Of a stretch of DNA of 49,675 nucleotides, positions 42,133 to 49,675 are shown piece after piece. How positions within the stretch are numbered: the first letter of the stretch is position 1; each line of letters opens with the position of its first letter. Under the pieces are notes generated by a model. It saw nothing but the letters and a program-made list of their open reading frames with translations. It had not been told where the DNA came from and did not search any database. The translations under genes were made by a program, and so were the position numbers. Source of the stretch: WJMB01 sp964581465 (lineage in GTDB: Bacteria; RBG-13-66-14); contig CAZOOP010000028.1 of assembly GCA_964581465.1 (NCBI GenBank), forward strand, positions 1 to 49,675, written 5' to 3'.

Positions 42133-45100
42133 TTGTTCCTGAAGAAGATCTACATCGCCGGTTTCAAGAGCTTCCCCGATCCCCTCGAGCTGGACCTGCG
42201 CGAGGGGATGACGGCCATCGTCGGACCCAACGGCTGCGGCAAGACCAACATCTCCGACGCCGTGCGCTGGTGCCTGGGCGAGCAGAGCCCCAAGAGCCTG
42301 CGCGGCAACCAGATGGCCGACGTCATCTTTTCCGGGGCCGTCGAACGCAAGCCCCTGGGGATGGCCGAGGTCTCGCTGCTGCTCTCCAACGAGGGCCACG
42401 TCCTCGATTCGCCTTACGACGAGGTGCAGATCACCCGGCGCCTGTTCCGCTCCGGCGAGTCGGCCTACCTGCTCAACCAGCGCCCCTGCCGGCTCAAGGA
42501 CATCACCGGGCTGCTGACCGACACCGGCATCGGCACCAAGGCCTACTCGCTCATCGAGCAGGCCCAGGTCGACCAGATCCTCTCCAAGGACCCCCGGGAA
42601 CGACGGCTGATCTTCGACGAGGCGGCGGGCATCGGCCGCTACAAGCGGCACCGCGCCGAGGCCCGGCGCAAGCTTGAAGACGTCGAGGCTCAGCAGTTGC
42701 GCCTGGCCGAACGGCTCGACGAGATCGCCGTCCGCCTGCGCTCGCTCAGGCGCGAGGTTCGCAAGGTCGAGCATCACAAGCGCCTGGGCGAGGAGATCCG
42801 CACCTACCAGGCGTTGATGTTCCGCCACCACTGGGAGGGCCACCAGGCGCGCATCGACGAGCTGGAATCCGGCGCGGAGAAACTGCGCGACGAGGTCCTG
42901 GCGGCGGGAACCGTCCTGGAGGCCCTGGACGCCGAGATCGTCGCCGCCCGGAGCGAGCTGGGCGCGGCCTCGGAGCGGCTGCGCTCCGTGGAGGAATCAC
43001 GCTACCGCTCTCTGGAGCGGGTCAAGGACTACGAGAACCAACTGAGCCTCAACCAGGACCGGCGCCAGGCCCGCGGCGAGCGTCGCCGCCGCCTGGAGGG
43101 CGAGATCGCCGAACTCGACGCCGCTCTGCTCTCCAACAAAACCGAACGCGCTGAGCTGGACGAGGCCGAAGGGGGCGCCGAGGCCGCCCTCACCGGGCTT
43201 CGCGACGAGCTTGAGACGGCCCGGGAGGGCCTGGCCGAGCGGCGCAGCGTCTTCGAGAAGCTCGACGCCCGGGTCAAGGAGCTGGGCGCCCGGCTGATGG
43301 AGATCGGCGCCGCCGTGGCCGACCGCGAGCGCCTGCGCGCCGAGCGCAACGCCCGCCGGGAGGCCCGCCGCGAAGAGACCGAACGCCTCGCCGGTGAAGA
43401 GACCCGTCTCAACGAGCGGCGCGCCGAGTTGGAGGAAACCCTGGCCGAGGCCGAATCCACGGCGGCCAAGCTAGAGGGGCGGTTGGAGAAGCTGGAGGAG
43501 CGCCGCGGCGAGGCCGTCGAGTTGCAACGCAAGGCCAACCGGGAGATCGAAGAGGCCTCCCGGGAGACACGCCGCCGCCTGGACCTGCTGACCAAGGCCC
43601 GGGCGCGCTTCGACAGCCTCAAGGGACTCTACTCGCGACACGAGGGCTACCGCAAGGCGGTCTCCGCCGTGCTGGCCGCCGCCGACAAGGGGGCGCTCTC
43701 GGGCATCCACGGCGCCCTGGCCCAGCTCATCCTCAGCGAGAAGCGCTACGAGGCCGCCCTGGAGGCGGCCCTGGGGGCCTCCGCCCAGGCCGTGGTCTGC
43801 GACGGCGAAGAGGCCGCCGCCCGGGCCATCGAGCTGATCAAGCGCCTGCGCGCCGGCCGAGTGCGCTTTCTGCCCCTCGAGCTGATCCGCCCCCGCGAGC
43901 CCGTGCGCTGCGCGGAGCGCATCTCCTCGCCCGGCCTCATCGACGACGCCTTGGGGCTCATCGACTACGACCCCCGCTTCGCCCCCGCCGTCGAGTTCGC
44001 CCTGGGCGGCAGCTTGGTCGTCGAGACCCTGCCCGACGCCACCCGCCTGTTGCGCGAATGGCGCGGCCAGGTGCGCTTCCGGCGCATCGTCAGTCTCGAG
44101 GGCGAACTCGTCGAGTCCTCCGGGGCGATCAGCGGCGGCGGCGGCCGAGAGGGCGGCCTGCTGAGCCGGGAGCGCGAGCTGGATCAGCTCCGCGAGAACC
44201 TGGACAAGCTGGAGACCGACTACGACACCGCCGCGGCCCGCGAGAAGAAGCTACGCGACGAGTTCCAGAACGTCAGCAGCTCCCTGGGCGGCCTGCGGGA
44301 TCAACTGGGCGAGGCCCGGCTGGAACGGGAACGCGCCGCCGACGCCCTCGAGGCCCGTCGGACCGAACTCGGGCGGATAGATGAGCGCCAGGCCGAGATC
44401 GTCCGCCGCCGCGAAGCCCTGGCCGCCGCCGCCGGCGACGAAGACGAACCCGCCGAGGACGCGGTCGAAGAGGTCGACGAGGAATCCCTGCGGACCGAGC
44501 ACGACGCCGCGCTGCGCGAGCGGGACCTACTTCAGGCTCGTCTGGAGAAGGAGCGCGAGGCGATCGCCGAACTGCGCCTGCAACTCTCCAGGCTCGAGGG
44601 TGAGGGAGAGACCCGCCGGCGCGAACTCGAACGCCTGGAGCGGGAGCACGCCGCCGCCGGGGCGCGTCGCCGCGAGCGTGAGCGCGAGCTGAAGCGACTG
44701 CTGGACGAAGACGTCGAGGCCGACAGGGAAACCGAGAAGCTGGCCGACGAGCTGGCCCGTTTGACCCTGGGCCGCGACGACGAGGAGCAGACCCTGCTCA
44801 AGCTCCGTCGGGAGCAGGAGGAGGCCCAGGACGCCGTCGGCACCTTGCTGGAGAAGCGGGCCGAGGCCGGTGGACGCCGCGATGAGCTGCGCCGCCGCCT
44901 GGGCGAGCTCGAGCTCGAACTGCGCGGTGAGACCGCCGAGCGGGAGCGCCTGGTCGAGGAGGCCCGGGAGCGCTCCGGCGTCGAACTCGACGAGGTCGAG
45001 TTACCCGATGAGTTCGACCTGGCCGCCGCGCGCAAGCAGATCGACCGCCTCGAGGAGCGCCGTCGCCGCCTGGGCGAGCTTAACTTCCACGCCCAACGCA

Positions 45101-45717
45101 GCTACGATGAGACCACCGAACGCCGCGACTACCTGCGCGAGCGCCGCGACGAACTCACCGCCGGGGCGCGAAGCCTCCAGGCCTCGATCCGCCGCCTCAA
45201 CGCCGAGGCCACCGAGCGCTTCCTGGAGACCTTCAACCTGGTCACGGCCAACTTCGAGAGCACCTTCGGCGAGCTCTTCGGCGGCGGCGAGGCCCGCCTG
45301 GGGCTGACCGAGGACGACCCCCTGGAGGCCGGGGTGGAGATCTTCGTCCGCCCGCCGGGCAAGGGCGTTCAGGAGCTGATCTCCCGTTCCGGCGGCGAGC
45401 GGGCGCTGACCGCCATCGCCCTGCTCTTCGCCCTCTTCGCCGTCAAGCCCAGCCCTTTTTGCGTGCTCGACGAGATCGACGCTCCCCTGGACGACGCCAA
45501 CGTCGACCGCTACCTGCGACTGCTGCGCCGCCACCTGGCCGGCAGCCAGTTCCTGGTGATCACCCACAACCGGCGCACCATGGAGGCCGCCGACACCCTG
45601 ATCGGGGTGACCATGGACGAACCCGGGGTCAGCAGGGTCTACAGCCTGGCCTTCTCCGGCGGCCGCCTGGTGACCGAGGAGGACCAGCGCCGCTTCTCCC
45701 TCAAGGCCAGGCGCTGA
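42133..45717 (+). CDS. smc: Chromosome segregation SMC protein
   Basis: 1194 residues. Condensin ATPase that extrudes DNA loops. Walker A GPNGCGKT (31-38) in the N-terminal head, with SLIEQAQVDQILSKDPRERR following; long Arg/Glu/Leu coiled coils; hinge about 505-675 (ALEAALGASAQAVVCDGEE, FAPAVEFALGGSLVVET, SGAISGGGGREGG); C-terminal head signature SRSGGERALTAIALLFAL (about 1083-1100) and Walker B FCVLDEIDAPLDD (about 1108-1120). TTG 42133 gives the family N-terminus FLKKIYIAGFKSF. ScpA/ScpB are not in the window. The 294 nt before it show no gene. Confidence 0.96.
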   Translation: MFLKKIYIAGFKSFPDPLELDLREGMTAIVGPNGCGKTNISDAVRWCLGEQSPKSLRGNQMADVIFSGAVERKPLGMAEVSLLLSNEGHVLDSPYDEVQITRRLFRSGESAYLLNQRPCRLKDITGLLTDTGIGTKAYSLIEQAQVDQILSKDPRERRLIFDEAAGIGRYKRHRAEARRKLEDVEAQQLRLAERLDEIAVRLRSLRREVRKVEHHKRLGEEIRTYQALMFRHHWEGHQARIDELESGAEKLRDEVLAAGTVLEALDAEIVAARSELGAASERLRSVEESRYRSLERVKDYENQLSLNQDRRQARGERRRRLEGEIAELDAALLSNKTERAELDEAEGGAEAALTGLRDELETAREGLAERRSVFEKLDARVKELGARLMEIGAAVADRERLRAERNARREARREETERLAGEETRLNERRAELEETLAEAESTAAKLEGRLEKLEERRGEAVELQRKANREIEEASRETRRRLDLLTKARARFDSLKGLYSRHEGYRKAVSAVLAAADKGALSGIHGALAQLILSEKRYEAALEAALGASAQAVVCDGEEAAARAIELIKRLRAGRVRFLPLELIRPREPVRCAERISSPGLIDDALGLIDYDPRFAPAVEFALGGSLVVETLPDATRLLREWRGQVRFRRIVSLEGELVESSGAISGGGGREGGLLSRERELDQLRENLDKLETDYDTAAAREKKLRDEFQNVSSSLGGLRDQLGEARLERERAADALEARRTELGRIDERQAEIVRRREALAAAAGDEDEPAEDAVEEVDEESLRTEHDAALRERDLLQARLEKEREAIAELRLQLSRLEGEGETRRRELERLEREHAAAGARRRERERELKRLLDEDVEADRETEKLADELARLTLGRDDEEQTLLKLRREQEEAQDAVGTLLEKRAEAGGRRDELRRRLGELELELRGETAERERLVEEARERSGVELDEVELPDEFDLAAARKQIDRLEERRRRLGELNFHAQRSYDETTERRDYLRERRDELTAGARSLQASIRRLNAEATERFLETFNLVTANFESTFGELFGGGEARLGLTEDDPLEAGVEIFVRPPGKGVQELISRSGGERALTAIALLFALFAVKPSPFCVLDEIDAPLDDANVDRYLRLLRRHLAGSQFLVITHNRRTMEAADTLIGVTMDEPGVSRVYSLAFSGGRLVTEEDQRRFSLKARR

Positions 45718-45911
45718 GGTTGCTCTCTCGGTCGGCTGGTGGGAATACTCCAACCAATGCCTGGTTGTTTCAGGGGTCTGTCACGGCGCGGGTCCCTTTT
45801 ATCCCCCTGCGCCACCAAGCCCCCCTACTGAGACGTTGACCCGCTGCAAAGCGGTCGACGGACCTGTTACAATCACCTATCACCTATCGGAGAAACGTCG
45901 CCGAACCCTCC

Positions 45912-46415
45912 ATGGCCGATTCACCGCGTGCCCTAAAACTTCTGTTCAGCCTGGTCGCCGCCGCCGTCGTCGTCGGCCTGGTATTGGTCTACCTGCCCCG
46001 GGAGCGCGCGCCCGAGCCGGTGCCGGGCGGCTGCGGCGAATACTTCGTCCGCCGGATCATCGATGGAGACACCGTCGTGGTGGATGGACCGGGCAAGGTG
46101 CGGCTGCTGGGCATCGACACACCGGAGCGCGGCGAGGACGGCTACGCCGCCGCCCGGGACCGCCTGTCCGAGCTGATCGGCGGGCGCTGGGCGACCCTCC
46201 ACTTCGACACCGAGCTCTACGACCGCTACGACCGCCTGCTGGGCTACCCGGTGCTGGAGCGCGGCGGCGAGGAGATCGCCGTCTGCCCCGTGTTGGTCGC
46301 CGAGGGCCTGGCCGAGCCCCTGTTCTACGATCCCAACCACCGTTTCCGCGACGAGATAACCGCCGCCCTGGAAGGACGCGGCGCGGAGGCTGGAAAGGAA
46401 GCCCATGAGCGGTAA
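45912..46415 (+). CDS. Membrane-anchored staphylococcal-nuclease-like protein
   Basis: 167 residues. TM anchor (about 9-27), then an OB-fold SNase domain: RRIIDGDTVVVDG, VRLLGIDTPERGED (Arg about 64 and Glu about 72, matching SNase Arg35 and Glu43), and YDRYDRLLGYPVL (Arg about 108, matching Arg87). Asp51/53 supply the calcium site. It probably acts as an extracytoplasmic Ca2+-dependent nuclease on DNA or RNA. It overlaps the phosphodiesterase gene by 11 nt. The domain ends slightly early compared with secreted SNases. Confidence 0.85.
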   Translation: MADSPRALKLLFSLVAAAVVVGLVLVYLPRERAPEPVPGGCGEYFVRRIIDGDTVVVDGPGKVRLLGIDTPERGEDGYAAARDRLSELIGGRWATLHFDTELYDRYDRLLGYPVLERGGEEIAVCPVLVAEGLAEPLFYDPNHRFRDEITAALEGRGAEAGKEAHER

Positions 46416-48273
46416 ACGCCGCCTGATCATCTGGCTGAGTATCGGCTTGATCGCCGCCGCGGCCGTCGCCTGCTGGCTGACCGGCTATACCACGGTGCCC
46501 GACGACCTGGCCAATTTCTACGTCATCGACGCCGACGAGGACAGCAAGCTGGTCAAGGTCGGCTCGACGATCTGGCGCTTCCCCCTCTCCGGCGGCCTGG
46601 TGTCCCTGCCCCGGGGTTGGCAGGTGATGGAGGCCCGGGTGCCCGTCTCCACCGACGACGGCGGACTGCTGCTGACGCTGAGCGTTGAGGTCGAACTCGG
46701 CGCCGAGGCCGCCCGCGAGCTCACCGCGCGCTACGGCGACGCCGTCGAGAGCGGTTCGCTGCAGCCGCTGGCCGACGAGCTCTTCACCGACGAAACGTTC
46801 GCCGGCACCACTGAAGAGCTCTACGGCCCACGGCGAACGGAGCTGGCCGACGACTTCGCCGAGCGCTTGCGGACCTTCGTCGCCGAGGAGCTACCCGCGC
46901 TGGAACTCCAGCGGGTCGGCCTGCCCACGGCCACGGGTCTCGACGGGACCCTCTTCGCCAATCCCGACGCCGCCGAACCCTGCCGGGTGGTCGTGCTGGG
47001 CATCGACGCCCTCGAGGACACCCTGCTCGAGCCCCTGATCGAGATGGGCGAGCTGCCCAACTTCGCCCGGTTGCGCAGCGAAGGCTATCTCGGGGTGCTG
47101 CGCTCCGAGGAACCCTACTTCTCGCCCATCGTCTGGACCACCTTCGCCACGGGCAAACCCGCCGCCGAGCACGGCGTGGTGGCCTTCACCCGCCTGGACC
47201 CGGAAACCGGCGTCAAGGTGCCGCTCTCCTCCAACGATCGCGAGGTCGAAGCCTTCTGGGAGTTCCTAGGACCTCTGGGCCGCCGCAGCCTGACCGTCAA
47301 CTGGTACTACTCCTGGCCCGTGGGCGAGATCGATGGAGTCTGCCTGACCGACCTGTTCTGGGAGAAGACCTACGGACGCGGGGTGGCCCTGGACAGCGAG
47401 TTCACCGAGCTCGAGGGCCGTCTGTACCCTCCCGAACTGGAGGAGGAGATCAAGGCCGTGGTCGAGGAGCGGCCCTACATCTCCGAAGAAGACTACGCCT
47501 ACACCGATGTGCTGGAGATCGTCCCCCGCTTCGCCGGTGAGCTGGAGCAGGGCGTCGAGCGCTTCCCCCTGCCCAACTTTCTCACCCACGACATCCGCGC
47601 CGCCAACGCTTTCCTGTACCTGCTCGAAAACGAAGACTGGCAACTGGCCGCGCTCTACCAAGACCTACAGGACAAGATCCCCCACTCGGCCTGGCCGGCC
47701 CACGCCCACTACTGGGAGCGCCTGACCGGAACACCGTCCCATCAGCCGCCCATCCCGCCGGAGCTCCAGGAGCTCACCGACAGGATGGGACCCCTGGTCA
47801 TCGAGACCTACCGCCTGGCCGACAAGATCCTCGGCCTGGTGATGGAGATGGTTGACGACGACACCGTGATCCTGGTGATCAGCGACCACGGCTTCGGCTC
47901 GCTGGACCCGCCGCGACCGGTGCCCACCAGCCGCTACGGCAGTGAGCGGATGTACTTCTGGCACGATCCCACCGGGGTGGTCGGCCTCTGGGGACCCCAC
48001 ATCCGCCGGGGCTCCTCGGGTCCGGAGATGACCATCTACGATTTCCTGCCCACCGTCCTGGCCCTGCTGGGGAAGCCACCGGCCCAAGACATGCCCGGTC
48101 GCATCCACGAGGAGGCCGTCGAGCCCGACTACCTGGCCTGGCTGCGCGAGTACGCTTTCGAAGATCCGCCGGCGACCTATGAATCCGGTATCGAGCGCGA
48201 GACCGTCGAAATGCCCGACGCCGTCGGCGAAGAAACCATGGAGCAACTGCGCGCCCTGGGCTATCTACAGTAA
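46405..48273 (+). CDS. Membrane-anchored alkaline-phosphatase-superfamily phosphodiesterase
   Basis: 622 residues. N-terminal TM (about 7-26), a 160-residue region of unknown fold, then the type I phosphodiesterase/nucleotide pyrophosphatase domain. First metal Asp in VVLGIDALED (about 195-204), nucleophile Thr in SPIVWTTFATGKPAAEHGV (about 239-257), Asp and His in DKIPHSAW (the family's D-x3-H), metal Asp-His in VISDHGFGS (about 490-498), and His in FWHDPTGVVGLWGP. It would cleave phosphodiesters outside the cytoplasm. ATG 46405 follows GGAAAGGA. Coupling to the nuclease gene suggests joint use of extracellular nucleic acid as nutrient; this is inference. Confidence 0.87.
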   Translation: MSGKRRLIIWLSIGLIAAAAVACWLTGYTTVPDDLANFYVIDADEDSKLVKVGSTIWRFPLSGGLVSLPRGWQVMEARVPVSTDDGGLLLTLSVEVELGAEAARELTARYGDAVESGSLQPLADELFTDETFAGTTEELYGPRRTELADDFAERLRTFVAEELPALELQRVGLPTATGLDGTLFANPDAAEPCRVVVLGIDALEDTLLEPLIEMGELPNFARLRSEGYLGVLRSEEPYFSPIVWTTFATGKPAAEHGVVAFTRLDPETGVKVPLSSNDREVEAFWEFLGPLGRRSLTVNWYYSWPVGEIDGVCLTDLFWEKTYGRGVALDSEFTELEGRLYPPELEEEIKAVVEERPYISEEDYAYTDVLEIVPRFAGELEQGVERFPLPNFLTHDIRAANAFLYLLENEDWQLAALYQDLQDKIPHSAWPAHAHYWERLTGTPSHQPPIPPELQELTDRMGPLVIETYRLADKILGLVMEMVDDDTVILVISDHGFGSLDPPRPVPTSRYGSERMYFWHDPTGVVGLWGPHIRRGSSGPEMTIYDFLPTVLALLGKPPAQDMPGRIHEEAVEPDYLAWLREYAFEDPPATYESGIERETVEMPDAVGEETMEQLRALGYLQ

Positions 48274-48454
48274 GTCGGGCTGACATCGGACCACGTTTAC
48301 TGATATACTTTGGTTAGCTCGGCGGGTGAGCGGGCTTTCGCGACGACAGCCTCGGTAACGGACGGTCGCGCCGGAGCCGGTCGGCCGTGTTGATCGTGGT
48401 GATGAGCCAGCCGGACGGACAACTCCCATCAAGCTTCACCGCAACAACTCGTCA

Positions 48455-48773
48455 GGGATCATGAAACCCGTCTGGACCGGATCGTGACTGTATTCTTCTG
48501 ATAGCGCGCATGGTATTCCGTTTTTTCTCGGCTTAGGGCAGTTAGACGAGCGGTGGCGGCAAAGAAGGGCGTGATCTGCAGCAAATCCAAATCTCAGCAC
48601 ACTTGTATCTGCCCGAAGTGCAGCCGGTTATCCGCGTTTATGTTCACTTTTGCCAAGCAATAGGTGCATCTTGCATAATGAGTGGTTGCTTCAAATGAGG
48701 AATCCCCGGGGCTGTGGGTGCCCAGCAAACCGCTTCCCTCAGCCTGATCATGGCCGACATGTTCCATGATGCC
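48455..48773 (-). mobile_element. MITE family (IS1595-type ends), diverged copy
   Basis: 319 bp. On the + strand it starts GGGATCATGAAACCCGTCTG and ends GTTCCATGATGCC, with the internal block CAGCACACTTGTATCTGCCC matching (reverse) the 8729 and 30729 copies. Flanking 8-bp sequences no longer match. It fills most of the 48274-48936 gap; the rest shows no gene. Confidence 0.7.
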
Positions 48774-48936
48774 TTGTTAATCGAAGAGTCTTGAAGCACG
48801 GTAAGGACTCGCTTATCGCACCGAAAAACGCCGGGTCCCCGTTTCGATCAAAGATCGATCGCCGCAACCAGAGAACAACCTTCGGGAGCGGATTCGGCCC
48901 CCGAGCGGGCCGGAACCCGCTGAAAGGACACGCCTT

Positions 48937-49596
48937 ATGAAGATGGGTGAAGAGGTTTACAAGAAGTTCGGCCGCGAGTACAAGGCCGGCGAGGTGATCT
49001 TCAAGGAGGGCGACATCGGCGACGAGATGTTCATCATCTACGCCGGCAAGGTCGCCATCACCAAGATGAGCCGCGACATCGAAACCACCCTGGCCGTTTT
49101 CGACGAGGGTGAGTTCTTCGGCGAGATGGCCATTATCGACAACCAGCCGCGCTCGGCCACCGCGCGATCCGTGGATGCCTCCAAGCTCATCGTCCTCTCC
49201 TCCGACATCTTCGAATCCCAGATATCCACCAACCCCAAGCTGATCATGCGCATCCTGCGCAAGATGTCCAACCGGATGCGCGAGGCCGACCGCAAGATCA
49301 AGACCCTGCTCTACCGCGACAACTCCTCGCGCATCACCGGCACGATGATGCTGCTCTGCCAGAAGCACGGTGAGGCCAAGTCCGGCGGCGGCATCAGCCT
49401 CAAGAAGGACTTCGCCCTAACCGAACTCACCGGCATGGTCGGCCTGCCCCGCCCCAAGGTCGAAGAGATCATCCAGACCCTGGTCCGCGCCAAGGTGATG
49501 GAGATCCAAGGCAATGAGATGATCATCTACTCGATGGAGCACCTCGAACGCTTCATGAACTACCTCGAAATGAAAGAGCAGTTCGGCGACGCCTGA
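48937..49596 (+). CDS. CRP/FNR-family transcription regulator
   Basis: 219 residues. Cyclic-nucleotide-binding beta-roll (about 10-125: REYKAGEVIFKEGDIGDEMF, GEFFGEMAIIDNQPRSATARS, the phosphate-binding cassette G-E-M-A-x5-P-R-S), a dimerisation helix (NPKLIMRILRKMSNRMREAD) and a winged helix (about 145-215, FALTELTGMVGLPRPKVEEIIQTLV). The intact cassette with Arg-Ser suggests a cyclic nucleotide ligand; no N-terminal cysteines for an FNR iron-sulfur cluster. ATG 48937 follows AAAGGA. A hairpin repeat begins 22 nt after the stop. Confidence 0.88.
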   Translation: MKMGEEVYKKFGREYKAGEVIFKEGDIGDEMFIIYAGKVAITKMSRDIETTLAVFDEGEFFGEMAIIDNQPRSATARSVDASKLIVLSSDIFESQISTNPKLIMRILRKMSNRMREADRKIKTLLYRDNSSRITGTMMLLCQKHGEAKSGGGISLKKDFALTELTGMVGLPRPKVEEIIQTLVRAKVMEIQGNEMIIYSMEHLERFMNYLEMKEQFGDA

Positions 49597-49618
49597 GCCG
49601 ACGAGCGCCCACCGGGCC

Positions 49619-49675
49619 GGTTTTGGCACGTTTCTTGCAGCAGGGCGAGGCGGCCCGGCGAAGCAACCGACGGTC
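49619..49675. repeat. Hairpin repeat copy 5 (cut by the window edge)
   Basis: Left arm GGTTTTGGCACGTTTCTTGC (49619-49638) followed by AGCAGGGCGAGGCGG, the same spacer motif as the other copies. The right arm should lie just beyond 49675. Confidence 0.8.

Overview
This is a high-GC bacterial chromosome segment with lower-GC islands. The housekeeping genes (ftsE, ftsX, valS, leuS, smc, comM, a Fur regulator) are clearly bacterial. Several large secreted proteins, and an M1 peptidase ending in a FlgD-like C-terminal sorting-type domain, suggest a Gram-negative-type lineage in or near the FCB assemblage or an uncultured candidate phylum. That placement is inference; no rRNA is present to settle it. 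I see no tRNA, rRNA or CRISPR array.

Layout. 0.1-3.3 kb: ftsE and ftsX, separated by two zinc-ribbon genes and a hairpin repeat. 3.4-4.4 kb: two AT-rich genes for small secreted proteins. 4.5-7.5 kb: valS with a possible T-box leader. 7.75-9.0 kb: nested small mobile elements. 9.1-10.1 kb: a secreted protein and a probable outer-membrane barrel. 10.5-12.6 kb: two CaCA cation antiporter paralogues sharing a 109-bp identical 3' end. 12.9-14.2 kb: a large secreted protein. 15.0-18.0 kb: polysaccharide deacetylase and GH57 glucanotransferase overlapping by 4 nt. 18.3-19.7 kb: a two-subunit FAD/2Fe-2S dehydrogenase. 20-21.7 kb: a lipoprotein and a multiply broken gene behind comM. 23.5-24.5 kb: another nested element. 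24.9-26.7 kb: a small XRE regulator, an ECF-S-like membrane protein and a Fur-family regulator. 26.9-31.7 kb: flavodoxin-domain protein, leuS and a C4 zinc-ribbon protein. 32-34.7 kb: two paralogues of an unrecognised secreted family. 34.8-35.8 kb: M29 aminopeptidase. 36.9-41.8 kb: radical-SAM/DUF2344 fusion and M1 peptidase. 42.1-48.3 kb: smc, a membrane-anchored nuclease and a membrane-anchored phosphodiesterase. 48.9-49.6 kb: a CRP/FNR-type regulator.

Two repeat systems stand out. (1) Five loci carry an invariant 16-nt core, TTGGCACGTTTCTTGC; four are complete inverted repeats and the fifth is cut by the window edge. The arms are perfectly paired and the bases outside the core change in compensating pairs, so the paired structure appears to be maintained. 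All five lie 22-149 nt downstream of a stop codon, so a 3'-UTR or RNA-processing role is the leading hypothesis. (2) A family of small non-autonomous transposons (about 570-590 bp IS1595-like deletion derivatives, a 320-330 bp family with the same ends, and a 300-370 bp family) has copies bounded by exact or near-exact 8-bp target duplications, with one family inserted into the others.

Many genes begin at GTG or TTG, and one zinc-ribbon/beta-propeller gene appears to start at AUC. Positions and motifs were read by eye; no database search was run.
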